Made by a program: the position numbers and the translations under genes. Below, one piece after another: positions 9,265 through 18,123 of a stretch of DNA of 64,000 nucleotides. The DNA comes from CAYOUV01 sp964407265. GTDB lineage: Bacteria; Chloroflexota; Anaerolineae; Anaerolineales; Villigracilaceae. How positions within the stretch are numbered: the first letter of the stretch is position 1; the number at the start of each line of letters is the position of its first letter. Where the stretch lies: positions 18,886-82,885 of the forward strand of contig CAYOUV010000005.1 in NCBI GenBank assembly GCA_964407265.1, given 5' to 3'. The notes under the pieces were generated by a model, which searched no databases, was not told the origin of the DNA, and saw nothing but the letters and a program-made list of their open reading frames with translations.

Positions 9265-10614
9265 ATGACTGCCACTACCGCTGAATTTGCCACGAGTACC
9301 AAAACCCGCATCATGTATGCGCTTGTCAGCCTGGGTGTGGCCACGCCGGCCGAGGCCATTGCAGGGATCATCGCCTTCTACATTGTAGATGTCAAAAACC
9401 TGCCTGTGACCTGGTACTCGGTCTTCTGGTTTTTCTATACCATTTACAACGCCGCCAACAATCCCGCCTTGGGGTACATGTCTGACCGTACCCGTTCGCG
9501 CTGGGGACGCCGCATTCCTTACATTTTGTTTGGCGGGCTGCCCTATGCTGTGGCCTTTGCCCTGATCTTCACCGCTCCCTTCGACGGCAGGGACAACCCG
9601 GTTGGTCTGCTGATCTACTTCGGAACCATGATCGTCATTTGGGAAGGACTATACACTGCCATGGCGACCGGCTATTACGGCCTGCTGCCAGAGATGTTTG
9701 GCGCTTACCGCGAACGGACCGACGTAGCCGCCAAGATGAATATCTTCCAGACTGTGGCCCTGGTGCTCGGGGCCGCCATCCCGCCGCTTTTGGCCAGCCT
9801 GCTGGGATGGTCAAATATGGCCATTATCCTGGCGGTCATTTCCGTGATTGCGATTTACAGTGGCTACCCGGCCCTGTTCGAGCGCAAAGATCTGATGGCA
9901 GATACCAGTTTCCCCTTCACATCAGCACTCAAATACACCTTCCTCAACCGCAGCTACCTGACCGCCACCGGCGCCCAGGCCATGCGTTTCTTTGCCACCG
10001 GCACGCTCCAGGCTGGCATCCTGTTCTACCTGAAATACAGCTTGAAAGTGGACGAAGGCCTGGCGACAGTCATTCTGGGCATCGCCTTCCTGGTCGCCAT
10101 GATCTCGCTTTACCCCTGGCGCAACTGGGTTGCCAACAAACTCGACAGCCGCCGTACGCTCATGCTGGCCAATGTGGTCATGATCCTGGGAATTGTGCCG
10201 ATGGGTTTTTCGCCCAACATCAACTTCACCTACGCCGCCGCCGTTGTCCTTGGTATCGGCCTGGGTGGCCTGGTGCTGATCGGCGACGTCATCATGACCG
10301 AGGTGGTCGACGAGGACGAAGTCAAAACCGGACACCAGCGAGCCGGGATGTACTTCGGCATGAGCGGTTTTGTGATCACGCTGAGCGGATTGTTGGTCTC
10401 TTCCGTATTCGGCCTGATGATGCCTGCCTTCGGTTACGACACCCTGCTGGACGTCCAGCCTGCCACCGTTGATCTGGGCTTCCGCCTGTTCCTGACAATC
10501 CCAACCTCGATCGGCTTCTTGTTCGCCATTTTTCTGCTCTGGCTGTATCCGCTGCATGGGGAACGGCTGAGCGAAATCCGCCAAAAACTGGATGCCAAAC
10601 ATCAGGAGGCGTGA
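9265..10614 (+). CDS. GPH family sugar:cation symporter
   Basis: 449 residues, about 12 membrane segments. The GPH/MFS signature between segments 2 and 3 is clear (NPALGYMSDRTRSRWGRR), and the central EVVDEDEVKTGHQRAGMYFG loop is typical for melibiose-carrier relatives. AGGAG lies upstream, and the start is 1 nt after the previous stop. It imports an unphosphorylated sugar or glycoside with Na+ or H+. A second carrier of the same family is at 14160, so the operon has three uptake routes including the ABC system. Confidence 0.93.
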   Translation: MTATTAEFATSTKTRIMYALVSLGVATPAEAIAGIIAFYIVDVKNLPVTWYSVFWFFYTIYNAANNPALGYMSDRTRSRWGRRIPYILFGGLPYAVAFALIFTAPFDGRDNPVGLLIYFGTMIVIWEGLYTAMATGYYGLLPEMFGAYRERTDVAAKMNIFQTVALVLGAAIPPLLASLLGWSNMAIILAVISVIAIYSGYPALFERKDLMADTSFPFTSALKYTFLNRSYLTATGAQAMRFFATGTLQAGILFYLKYSLKVDEGLATVILGIAFLVAMISLYPWRNWVANKLDSRRTLMLANVVMILGIVPMGFSPNINFTYAAAVVLGIGLGGLVLIGDVIMTEVVDEDEVKTGHQRAGMYFGMSGFVITLSGLLVSSVFGLMMPAFGYDTLLDVQPATVDLGFRLFLTIPTSIGFLFAIFLLWLYPLHGERLSEIRQKLDAKHQEA

Positions 10615-11588
10615 TGGGCTATTTTCTCGGCATTGACGTTGGTTCGTCCAAAACGCACGCCCTGATAGCGGATGATACCGGTGGTTGTGTTGGCTTTGGT
10701 AAAGCCTGGGGTGGCAACCATCAGGGCCTGGGCTATGACGGGTTGGTCGAGGTACTCAGGCAATCCTTCGAGCAGGCCAGTCGGATGGCTGGTCTGACTA
10801 CCGATGAAATTAAGGGTGCGGGTTTTGGCGTGGCAGGCTACGACTTCCCCTCCGACCGGGAACCGCACCTGGAAGCCATTGCCAAGCTTGGATTGGTCTG
10901 CCCGGTGGAAGTGGTCAACGACGGCTTGAACGGCTTGCTGGCCGGTACAACCCATGGTTTTGGTGTAAATGTCACGGCCGGATCGGGCGTCAACTGCTGC
11001 GGGCGGGGCCCAAACGGCGAGGAGGGCCGCATCGTCGGCAACGGCTCCTCATTTGGTGAGTTCGGCGGGGGGATCGAGATCGTTTGGAAAGGCCTGCACA
11101 TGGTCAATTATGCCTGGATCAAGCGCATCCCGCCGACCGCTCTGACGGCCATCTACCTGGAGGCCACGGGTGCCAAAAACGAACTCGACCTGATGGAAGG
11201 TCTCTCAAACGATTATTACCACCTTTTCCCTTTCATCGCAGTCAAAGTTTTCGAGGCGGCCCAGGCTGGCGATCGGGCCGCTCGCGAGGTCTTGTATTGG
11301 GCGGGCGAGGAGCTTGGCTGGCTGGCAGTCGCAGTCGCTCGTCAGATCGGCATGCAGCAGGACCAAGTCGAGATCGTCCAATCGGGCAGCGTATTCGAGG
11401 GCGGGGAACTGCTCACCAAACCGATGTGCCAGGTCGTCCTCAAGCACATGCCCCAGGCCCGCATCACCCGCCTCGACGGCCCGCCCGTGGTCGGTCCCGT
11501 CCTGCTCGGCATGCAGACGGCCGGTGTGGACGGTTACCCTGTCCGCCACACGCTGATCCAAACCGCCAAGGAACTGGTGCAAGAATGA
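10614..11588 (+). CDS. BadF/BadG/BcrA/BcrD-type ATPase, N-acetylglucosamine-kinase-like
   Basis: 324 residues. ASKHA-fold phosphate loop FLGIDVGSSKTHALIADD at the N-terminus, GFGVAGYDFPSD, then VVNDGLNGLLAG and NVTAGSGVNCCGRG, matching eukaryotic-type GlcNAc kinase relatives. The ATG at 10614 overlaps the previous stop by 1 nt; a GTG at 10611 is too close to the AGGAGG ribosome site. It probably phosphorylates an imported amino or N-acetyl sugar. The cysteine-containing CCGRG segment is not known to me to bind iron, so activase-type functions are unlikely. Confidence 0.87.
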   Translation: MGYFLGIDVGSSKTHALIADDTGGCVGFGKAWGGNHQGLGYDGLVEVLRQSFEQASRMAGLTTDEIKGAGFGVAGYDFPSDREPHLEAIAKLGLVCPVEVVNDGLNGLLAGTTHGFGVNVTAGSGVNCCGRGPNGEEGRIVGNGSSFGEFGGGIEIVWKGLHMVNYAWIKRIPPTALTAIYLEATGAKNELDLMEGLSNDYYHLFPFIAVKVFEAAQAGDRAAREVLYWAGEELGWLAVAVARQIGMQQDQVEIVQSGSVFEGGELLTKPMCQVVLKHMPQARITRLDGPPVVGPVLLGMQTAGVDGYPVRHTLIQTAKELVQE

Positions 11589-12787
11589 AAATTGGATACG
11601 CGCAACAATTCATCACGCCCTCGCTCGACAACCCCGTTTTTCTAGCAGGCTTCGGCAACAACCGCCGGGCCGAAACCATCCACGACGACCTCAGCGTGCG
11701 AGCACTCAGCATTCACACCGCAGAACTCACCCTGGTCCTGTGCGCTCTCGATCTGATCGGTTTCTTCCGCCCCGATGTGCAGGATATCATCCGCCAGGTT
11801 CATAATAACCACCCCGGTCTGCAGATCGTGATTGCCTCCACCCACACCCACCACGGTCCGGATACGATGGGTTTGTGGGGGCCGGATGACAGAACGCGTG
11901 GTGTGGATGCCGATTACCTGCTCAACCTGAAAGCCAAAATCTTCGAGACCATCCTGGCTTCGCTCTCGGAGGCTCCGACCGCGCTCAGCACAGGTCTCAA
12001 ACCAGCCACCGTTAAAACAACTTCCGTTCACGTCCCCGGCCTGGTCAAGAACGCCCGCAACCCGGAAATCCTGGATGACGAGCTCACCCTGCTCCAATTC
12101 CTGGCCGGCGATCAAAAACCCCTGGCTACAGTCTTTAATTTTCCCTGCCACCCGGAAGTGCTTTGGGAACACAATCCGCATATCAGCGCCGATTATCCCG
12201 GCTACCTGCGAAATGAGGTCGAGCGGGTCACGGGTGCGCCGTGCCTCTTTTTCTCCGGCGCTCTGGGAGGCATGCTGACGCCCGATGTCATCGACCATTC
12301 TTTCGAAGAAGCCGAGTCAATGGGCAAGAAGCTGGCCGCGGAAGGTCTGAAGGCCCTCCAACAGATCGGCCTGCAGGACCAGCCGGTCAAGATCAGCCTG
12401 CAGAAAAAAGAAGTACAGGTTAAGCTGACCAATATCCTGTATAAGGTTGCCTTCATGCGCAAACTGCTGCCGGATGTGCGGACGAAGGGAAAGATCACAA
12501 CCGAAGTCAACCTGATCAAGCTCGGCGATTTGTGGCTGGCGACGGTCCCGGGCGAAATGCTCCCCAAACTGGGACTGGCACTTAAGGCCAGTTTGAAGGA
12601 AGCTGGCGCCAAGGTCGCTGGCGTGATCGGGTTGGCCAACGACGAAGTAGGATACATTCTCCCAGCGGAGGCTTTCAAATACCCGTTGAATCCCCTCAAT
12701 CCCGGCGCACATTACGAAGAAACCAACTCGATCAGCAAGGCAGTCGGGCCGAAAGTGATGGAAGCGGTTTTGAGCCTACTCAAATAA
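11585..12787 (+). CDS. neutral/alkaline ceramidase-like protein (first copy)
   Basis: 400 residues from the ATG at 11585, which overlaps the kinase stop as ATGA; a longer open frame reaches back to 11084 inside the kinase but codes for shadow sequence. It matches the N-terminal catalytic domain of neutral ceramidases: GYAQQFITP, VLCALDLIGFF, the metal site IASTHTHHGPDTMG, and FPCHPEVLWEHNPHISADYPG. There is no signal peptide, and the C-terminal domain of true ceramidases is not evident. Within a sugar operon it may hydrolyse an amide bond on a sugar rather than ceramide; this is inference. Confidence 0.85.
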   Translation: MKIGYAQQFITPSLDNPVFLAGFGNNRRAETIHDDLSVRALSIHTAELTLVLCALDLIGFFRPDVQDIIRQVHNNHPGLQIVIASTHTHHGPDTMGLWGPDDRTRGVDADYLLNLKAKIFETILASLSEAPTALSTGLKPATVKTTSVHVPGLVKNARNPEILDDELTLLQFLAGDQKPLATVFNFPCHPEVLWEHNPHISADYPGYLRNEVERVTGAPCLFFSGALGGMLTPDVIDHSFEEAESMGKKLAAEGLKALQQIGLQDQPVKISLQKKEVQVKLTNILYKVAFMRKLLPDVRTKGKITTEVNLIKLGDLWLATVPGEMLPKLGLALKASLKEAGAKVAGVIGLANDEVGYILPAEAFKYPLNPLNPGAHYEETNSISKAVGPKVMEAVLSLLK

Positions 12788-12802
12788 TTATTGGAGGTTT
12801 TC

Positions 12803-14083
12803 ATGTCTCAATTAGCAATTCTCGGCGGGCCGAAAACCCGCACCGAAGCCTATCCCGCATGGCCCGTCTGGGACCAACGCGACATCGAGGCAGTCACCGA
12901 GGTAATCAAATCCGGGCGTTGGGGCGGATTCCCCTACCCCGGCCCGAAGACAGCCGAACTGGCTCGCAAGTTCGCTGAAATGCAGGGCGGTGGTTACGCC
13001 GTTCCAATGGCGAACGGCACCGTCAGCATGGAGGTGGCCTGCCGCGCGGCCGGCATCGGTTGGGGCGACGAGGTGATCGTGCCGGCCTACACCTTCCAGG
13101 CGACAGCTGCTGCCCCCATGTCAGCCGGCGCCATCCCGGTCATCGTCGACGTTGATCCAAGCACCTACTGCATCGATCCCAAGGCGATCGCGCGAGCCAT
13201 TACATCAAAGACAAAAGCCATCATTCCGGTCCATCTCGGGCACCAGATGGCTGACATGGACGCCATCATGCAGATTGCCGGGAAGCACAATTTGATCGTG
13301 ATCGAAGACTGTGCCCACGCCCACGGTGCCAGGTGGAATGGCCAAGGAGCAGGCACGCTCGGACATTTCGGTTCGTTCAGCCTGCAATCCTCCAAGACCC
13401 TGACCACCGGTGAGGGCGGCATCCTGCTGTGCCGCACGCCCGAGCTGGCCGCCAAAGCTGCCAGCATCATCGACTGCGGGCGCCCCCACGCCCTCGGTGG
13501 TGGTCCCGAGGATGACAGCATGGGTTTCCAGGTCGGCGGCAATTACCGATTAAGTGAGATCGCTGCGGCGCTGGCACTGGTCGGTCTGCAGCGCTTTCCG
13601 GCCCAGGCCAAACAACGGGAAGAAATGGCCGCTTATATGGATGAGTCGCTGAGTGAGATCAACGGCGTGCGCGTGCTCAAACGAGACCCACGGCACACCA
13701 CGCGTTCGTTCTACCGCTATATGTTCGCCATCCATCCCGAAGAGTTCGGCGTGGAGCACGACGTCTTGTGCGCGGCGCTGGACGCCGAAGGGGTAGGCTG
13801 CTGGGTGGGCTACGAAGCCATGCATCATTACACGCTGTTTCAGCCGCAAAAGTCCAAACTGGCTGTGCCGAGCGCCTTCCCCGAGTATTTCGCGTTCGAT
13901 GAGATGAACCTGCCTGAAGCAACCCGCGCCTGCGAGCACGAAGCCGTCTGGCTGGACGAAGCTGTCTTCCGCAGCGGAGTGGGCGGCGTGGACGATGCCG
14001 TGACCGCCCTCAAAAAAATCCAGGAGCATGCCAAAGAACTGGCTGAGGCCTCCCAAAAACTGCGCGAACAGTACGGGAAATAG
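12803..14083 (+). CDS. DegT/DnrJ/EryC1/StrS PLP-dependent aminotransferase
   Basis: 426 residues from the ATG at 12803 (GGAGG about 6 nt before it). The PLP-binding lysine is K198 in SLQSSKTLTTGEGG; the aspartate pair region VIEDCAHAHGA precedes it. Close in style to inosose or sugar aminotransferases and 3-amino-5-hydroxybenzoate-synthase-like proteins. In a degradative operon it could run in reverse, taking the amino group off an amino sugar or aminocyclitol after oxidation by the Gfo/Idh enzyme; direction and substrate are inference. Confidence 0.9.
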   Translation: MSQLAILGGPKTRTEAYPAWPVWDQRDIEAVTEVIKSGRWGGFPYPGPKTAELARKFAEMQGGGYAVPMANGTVSMEVACRAAGIGWGDEVIVPAYTFQATAAAPMSAGAIPVIVDVDPSTYCIDPKAIARAITSKTKAIIPVHLGHQMADMDAIMQIAGKHNLIVIEDCAHAHGARWNGQGAGTLGHFGSFSLQSSKTLTTGEGGILLCRTPELAAKAASIIDCGRPHALGGGPEDDSMGFQVGGNYRLSEIAAALALVGLQRFPAQAKQREEMAAYMDESLSEINGVRVLKRDPRHTTRSFYRYMFAIHPEEFGVEHDVLCAALDAEGVGCWVGYEAMHHYTLFQPQKSKLAVPSAFPEYFAFDEMNLPEATRACEHEAVWLDEAVFRSGVGGVDDAVTALKKIQEHAKELAEASQKLREQYGK

Positions 14084-14159
14084 GCACGTGCAATTCCGAA
14101 TTTTTTCAGGATTGGTTCAAATGTGAACGTCATTTCGCAAAACCTGACTGGAGGATCGA

Positions 14160-15497
14160 ATGAGCACAAACAAACTGCCCTTCTGGCGCATTGCGCTTTA
14201 CTCCAGCGCTTCAGCCGGACTGAACATTCTGGCCATAACCACCAGTACCTGGTTGTTGTTCTTCTATGCGCCGCCGCCTGATTCGGGCCGGCCAGCCTAC
14301 CTGCCGGTGGCGCTGGTAGGCGTGCTGCTGACCATCGCCAGCCTGTGGGACGCCGGTATCGACCCCTTCATCGGCCACTGGTCCGATACGCTGCGCTCGC
14401 GCTGGGGCCGCCGCAAGCCATTCCTGCTGTTCGCCTCCCCGTTCGTTTTGCTGGGCGCCATCCTGCTCTGGACGCCGCCCGGTGGGTCGAACTTCACCAT
14501 CAACGCGATCTACCTGATGATCATCATTCTGATCTACCACACCAGTTACAGCCTGGTCGGCATCCCCTATGACGGGACGCTGCCTGAAATGGCGCCCGAA
14601 TCCCACCAGCGCGTCGGCTTGAGCTACTGGAAGAGCGTCTTCGGCATTATCGGCGTACTGATCGGCTCGCTGGTGGCTGCTCCGCTCTTCAGCAGCATCG
14701 GGCCGGTCGCCATGGGTGCGGTGGTAGGCGTCGTTGCCATCGTCACCATTTATCTGACCCTGTTCGGATTGCGCGAGACCGACCGCCCGCTGGGCGAACC
14801 GATGACCGCTGTCGAAGGGCTGAAAGCGACCTTTCGCAACAACCAGTTCATCGTGCTCTTCATCTCGACCTTGTTCGTCCACGTAGCCTACCAGATGGTC
14901 CTGGCCAACTTCCCCTATTTCGTCACGCTCGTCCTGGGACAAAGTGAAGCCGAGGTCGGCATTTACCAGGGCGTGCTGATCATCATCATGGCGCTCACCG
15001 GTCCATTCTGGACCTGGTTGAATCGCAAATACAGCCAGCGCACACTGCTCAACGCCAGTATGCTCAGCCTGGGCCTGGCTTTCGCACTGGGCTACCTGGT
15101 CGGCGCGATACCGGGCGTCTCTCTTGAAATCCAGGCTTTCGTCTTTGCGGCGCTGGTCGGCAGCACGCTGGGCGGCTATCTGATCATCATTTACGCCATG
15201 ATGGGCAATGTGGTCGATTACGACGAGCTCCGGACCGGTCGCCGCCGCGAAGCCATCTACTACGGGACATTCTCCTTTGCCATCGGACTGGGCACCTCGG
15301 TCGGGACCCTGGTGCTGCCGTTGCTGCTGCAGGGGTTCGGCTACACCCGTGCCAACCCGCTCGGCGTGCGGCTGGCATTTCCAGTCATGGCCATTTTAAT
15401 GTTCGTTGGGTATGTTGTCTTCCAGAAATACCGTCTCGGGGATACCATCGAAGAAACCCGCAAGAATTTAGGGCTTGAGGAGGCGATCAATGACTGA
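14160..15497 (+). CDS. GPH family sugar:cation symporter (second)
   Basis: 445 residues with about 12 membrane segments. DPFIGHWSDTLRSRWGRRKP is the family loop between segments 2 and 3. Ribosome site GGAGG about 5 nt before the ATG. Same family as the carrier at 9265 but clearly diverged. It overlaps the following ceramidase-like gene by 8 nt, so carrier and hydrolase look like a functional pair; the first carrier, kinase and ceramidase-like genes are arranged similarly. The 76 bp before it contain nothing recognised. Confidence 0.92.
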   Translation: MSTNKLPFWRIALYSSASAGLNILAITTSTWLLFFYAPPPDSGRPAYLPVALVGVLLTIASLWDAGIDPFIGHWSDTLRSRWGRRKPFLLFASPFVLLGAILLWTPPGGSNFTINAIYLMIIILIYHTSYSLVGIPYDGTLPEMAPESHQRVGLSYWKSVFGIIGVLIGSLVAAPLFSSIGPVAMGAVVGVVAIVTIYLTLFGLRETDRPLGEPMTAVEGLKATFRNNQFIVLFISTLFVHVAYQMVLANFPYFVTLVLGQSEAEVGIYQGVLIIIMALTGPFWTWLNRKYSQRTLLNASMLSLGLAFALGYLVGAIPGVSLEIQAFVFAALVGSTLGGYLIIIYAMMGNVVDYDELRTGRRREAIYYGTFSFAIGLGTSVGTLVLPLLLQGFGYTRANPLGVRLAFPVMAILMFVGYVVFQKYRLGDTIEETRKNLGLEEAIND

Positions 15498-16830
15498 AGC
15501 GAACCTGTATGCCGGCGTCGCACGCCGTATCATCACCCCACCTGAAGGAATCTTTTTGATCGGTTACGGTGACCGCACCAAAGGCAATCTTGGCGTGCAT
15601 GATGACCTGACCGCGACAGCCCTGGTCCTGGATGACGGATCCATTCGAATCGCCATCGTCGCTCTGGATATGCTGGCAATCAATGAATTCGTCGTCGATC
15701 GCCTCCGCGCCCGCCTGGCCCCAACCGAGCCCATCCTATGTTGTTCCCACACTCACTCTGGTCCAATCGCGTTCGCTGACAATAAATCGCCCCGGAAAAA
15801 TCGGGAATACATCGACTCATTGGTCGCCATCATTGTGGAGGCGGTGCAAAGCGCGGAAACGGCTCTTTTACCGGCACGCTTGGAATACGCGCTTGGGGAG
15901 GGGTCCGTTGGGATCAACCGTCGCGAGCAAATGCCGGATGGTCATTTCGAGATCGGGCGCAATCCAGATGGTCCGCGGGACAAATCGGTGCAGATTATCA
16001 GCGTTCTGACCGATGCAGGGAGGCGTAAAGGTGATCGAGAGGGAACGCGGCTGGCGACCATCGTCAATTACGCCTGCCATGGTACGGTGCTTGGGCCGGA
16101 CAATCTTCTCGTCTCAGCCGACTGGATCGGCGTGATGCGCGATAAAGTTGAAAAAAAGCTTGGAGGTTGGACTCTCTTCCTGCAGGGGGCAGCAGCAAAT
16201 ATAAACCCTGACATGTACTGGGAAGACGCACAAGCTTTCGAGATGGTCACCGAACAGGGTTCACGTGTGGCGCAGACTGTGCTGGCAGCCATAGAAGAAA
16301 AGTCAGAAGCGCTTCAAGCACTCCCACTGCGTCTCGAACGCGCCGAAGCCTGGATGCCAACTGAAACTGAGGTCACCAGCTCCCGTCCACCTAAAAATTA
16401 CGGCAAACCGCTCCTGGCCATGGCGCACCTGCCAGGCTGGCTGGCCTTCCTGGCTGATCCACTGCTCAATCAGCGTTATCCGTGGAAATCCGTCATCGAA
16501 GCCAGGAACGGATTCTGGGCGGTCCCCATGCGGATCAATACCGTTCGAATGGGCGAACTGGCACTGGTATCTTTTGCTGCCGAGACGTTCACCGAGATTG
16601 GCATGCGGGTCAAGAACGGGTCACCTGCCAAATATACGCTTTTCGCCAGCCTGAGTGACGGTTGCATCAGCTACCTGCACTCAGAAGAATCGCATGGGGA
16701 GGGCGGTTATGAAGTTGACGTAGCCCCCCTGGCATACCGCTATCCGGGCAAGTTACAGGCGCAATGCGAAGGAATCGCCTTGGGTGCCACCAGCCGGATG
16801 CTGGGACGAATAATGGAAACAGGAAAGTAA
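15490..16830 (+). CDS. neutral/alkaline ceramidase-like protein (second copy)
   Basis: 446 residues from the ATG at 15490, 6 nt after AGGAGG and inside the end of the carrier gene. Shares the ceramidase-family fold with the copy at 11585 (GVARRIITPPEGIFLIGY, VALDMLAINEF, the metal site CCSHTHSGP, VNYACHGTVLGPDN, FLQGAAANINPDMYW). The two copies are distant, so this is not a recent duplication. No signal peptide. It closes the + strand operon and faces the FmdE gene tail to tail, with only 59 bp between the two stops. Confidence 0.85.
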   Translation: MTEANLYAGVARRIITPPEGIFLIGYGDRTKGNLGVHDDLTATALVLDDGSIRIAIVALDMLAINEFVVDRLRARLAPTEPILCCSHTHSGPIAFADNKSPRKNREYIDSLVAIIVEAVQSAETALLPARLEYALGEGSVGINRREQMPDGHFEIGRNPDGPRDKSVQIISVLTDAGRRKGDREGTRLATIVNYACHGTVLGPDNLLVSADWIGVMRDKVEKKLGGWTLFLQGAAANINPDMYWEDAQAFEMVTEQGSRVAQTVLAAIEEKSEALQALPLRLERAEAWMPTETEVTSSRPPKNYGKPLLAMAHLPGWLAFLADPLLNQRYPWKSVIEARNGFWAVPMRINTVRMGELALVSFAAETFTEIGMRVKNGSPAKYTLFASLSDGCISYLHSEESHGEGGYEVDVAPLAYRYPGKLQAQCEGIALGATSRMLGRIMETGK

Positions 16831-16889
16831 TATGTTCTCCTGGAATCCGAATACTCACCTACACAGGGAATGTAATCGGTGGGTTGGAT

Positions 16890-17501
16890 TCAGATCGCCG
16901 CCTCCTGCGGGATGGCGAAATACAATTTATGCGCAACCCGGTAGTAGCCAGCCTGGGCGCATGGTTTGCAGAGCGTAAGTCCATTTTGATGGATCTCGCG
17001 CTCATTCATGATCTCTTCGCCGCAGCGGTCACAATTGACCCGCACGCCTGGCCTCGAGACAATTTTCTCAATCGGGGTATTTAATACCACCTCCCGGATC
17101 GTCAGCATATCTTCATCTGGCATGCTTTGATAGGCCTGCATCTGGGCAAAATAATGACGCGCTTCCTGCGGGGCGGCTGCGTAGGCCCGTTCCCGGATGT
17201 CAGAACTAGGCGCGACACGCACAGCGCGACCGGTGGTGGTATCCACAAACGTTGCGGCGATCTTGCCATAATCTTCAACACGCAAGGTACGATGTCCGAC
17301 CGTGCAGCCGGTGGCTGCGATGACGCCATCCACAAAACATCCGTCTGTTTCTGAAATGACGAGCATCTGTTTTTTTAACGGCACTTCCTTGAGGCCGAGG
17401 GCCTTCAAGCCAGCCAACCCGATGCGTACGCCCAGGATCTGGCGCGGGCAGAGATGCGCGTGTTCGCGGGAGGAAAGTTCAAGCAGAGGTTGTAGGTTCA
17501 T
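16890..17501 (-). CDS. FmdE family protein with C-terminal zinc ribbon
   Basis: 203 residues from the ATG at 17501 (GGAG about 8 nt upstream). N-terminal FmdE domain: REHAHLCPRQILGVRIGL and VISETDGCFVDGVIAATGC, then VGHRTLRVEDYGKIAATF. The C-terminal part has a CxxC pair (VNCDRCGEEIM) and a second (LCKPCAQAGYY), which should form a zinc ribbon. FmdE proteins are linked to molybdenum/tungsten formylmethanofuran dehydrogenase and other molybdoenzymes. Its position after a molybdoenzyme operon and behind a Moco-riboswitch-like RNA fits a role in cofactor handling. Exact function unknown. Confidence 0.85.
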   Translation of the reverse strand: MNLQPLLELSSREHAHLCPRQILGVRIGLAGLKALGLKEVPLKKQMLVISETDGCFVDGVIAATGCTVGHRTLRVEDYGKIAATFVDTTTGRAVRVAPSSDIRERAYAAAPQEARHYFAQMQAYQSMPDEDMLTIREVVLNTPIEKIVSRPGVRVNCDRCGEEIMNEREIHQNGLTLCKPCAQAGYYRVAHKLYFAIPQEAAI

Positions 17502-17516
17502 TTTGGTTTCTCCAAA

Positions 17517-17551
17517 ACTAAATAATAGCTGTCTCACACTTAAGAGACAGC
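17517..17551 (-). terminator. hairpin terminator between the riboswitch-like RNA and the FmdE gene
   Basis: On the - strand GCTGTCTC and GAGACAGC form a perfect 8-bp stem around an 8-nt loop, followed by TATTATTT. The 5' arm (GTCTC) can instead pair with GGAGAC from the closing stem of the upstream RNA, so terminator and alternative pairing exclude each other. It lies only 16 nt before the FmdE start codon, the place expected for an attenuator. Confidence 0.6.
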
Positions 17552-17565
17552 CTCAAAGATCAAGG

Positions 17566-17690
17566 GGGTCTCCTTTCCAAGGCCAGATGCTCCTGGCGGG
17601 GGGATGAGCCGTTTCCAACCCATCCTGGATCACAATTGTGATCGGCCTGACCTCCATGTGCGATGCGCGAAGGCAATCAGGCTCGGAGAA
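17566..17690 (-). ncRNA. structured leader RNA resembling the molybdenum-cofactor riboswitch
   Basis: Read on the - strand, about 125 nt fold into nested stems. TCTCC at the 5' end pairs with GGAGA at the 3' end. GCCTGA pairs with TCAGGC and encloses CCTTC/GGAGG. The palindrome GATCACAATTGTGATC forms a hairpin. GGATGGGTTG and CGGCTCATCC pair across a GAAA tetraloop. GCCAG/CTGGC forms a last hairpin. The GGAAAC-GGCTCATCCC and CTTGGAAAGGAG strings resemble the Moco RNA motif as I remember it. It begins 14 nt after the Rieske stop and precedes the FmdE gene and a terminator, inside a molybdoenzyme operon. The fold is well supported; the ligand is inference. Confidence 0.62.
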
Positions 17691-17704
17691 AAATAATTAA
17701 GCAA

Positions 17705-18121
17705 TTACGCAGTGTGTAAGATCAACCGGTTATCCTTTGATATTTCGATGCGTAAAGTTGTTAAAGGTTTCACTGCCGGACCATGCGTCACTTTCCCGTC
17801 CGCGCCAAAGCGCGAACCATGGCAGGGGCAGGCAAAACCGTCCGTTTTTTGTTCAACGGTACAACCCAGGTGGGTGCAGACCAGGCTCAAGGCGGAAAAT
17901 CCGCTATCAGTGTGGAGCAAAACTGCCGGAGGTTCCGTAAGCAGCGTACGCGAACCGAGGGGATAATTATCAGCGGGTCCCAGGTCAAATTCCGTTTTCG
18001 GTTCGGGATTGGCCTCAAAGTCCAGGAAATGGAGCAATCCATCGAAGGCGAGCAGGCTGCTCAGGTAAAGAAATCCATTGCGGACTATTTTGAGAAAATC
18101 ACGGCGGGATACGTCAGGCAT
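17705..18121 (-). CDS. Rieske [2Fe-2S] protein, b6f/bc1 type
   Basis: 138 residues from the ATG at 18121, 2 nt after the cytochrome stop, with GGAGAG upstream. N-terminal twin-arginine-like signal/anchor (SRRDFLKIV then a hydrophobic stretch to about residue 33). The cluster ligands are C82 and H84 in CTHLGC and C98 and H101 in CPCHGS. The disulfide cysteines C87 and C100 are also present. It would move electrons from quinol at cytochrome b to the multihaem cytochrome encoded just upstream. Confidence 0.93.
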   Translation of the reverse strand: MPDVSRRDFLKIVRNGFLYLSSLLAFDGLLHFLDFEANPEPKTEFDLGPADNYPLGSRTLLTEPPAVLLHTDSGFSALSLVCTHLGCTVEQKTDGFACPCHGSRFGADGKVTHGPAVKPLTTLRIEISKDNRLILHTA

Positions 18122-18123
18122 CG

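Noticed and set aside
9639..10472. 277-codon open frame within the first GPH carrier gene
   Set aside because: Arg/His/Pro-rich sequence with no hydrophobic pattern; shadow of the carrier.
11084..11584. N-terminal extension of the first ceramidase-like protein
   Set aside because: It is antisense-free shadow of the kinase gene in another frame, rich in Arg/Gly/Pro and without family similarity; the ATG at 11585 overlaps as ATGA.
17620..17645. GATCACAATTGTGATC palindrome as a protein operator
   Set aside because: It fits as one hairpin of the larger structured RNA between its other stems; a double role cannot be excluded.
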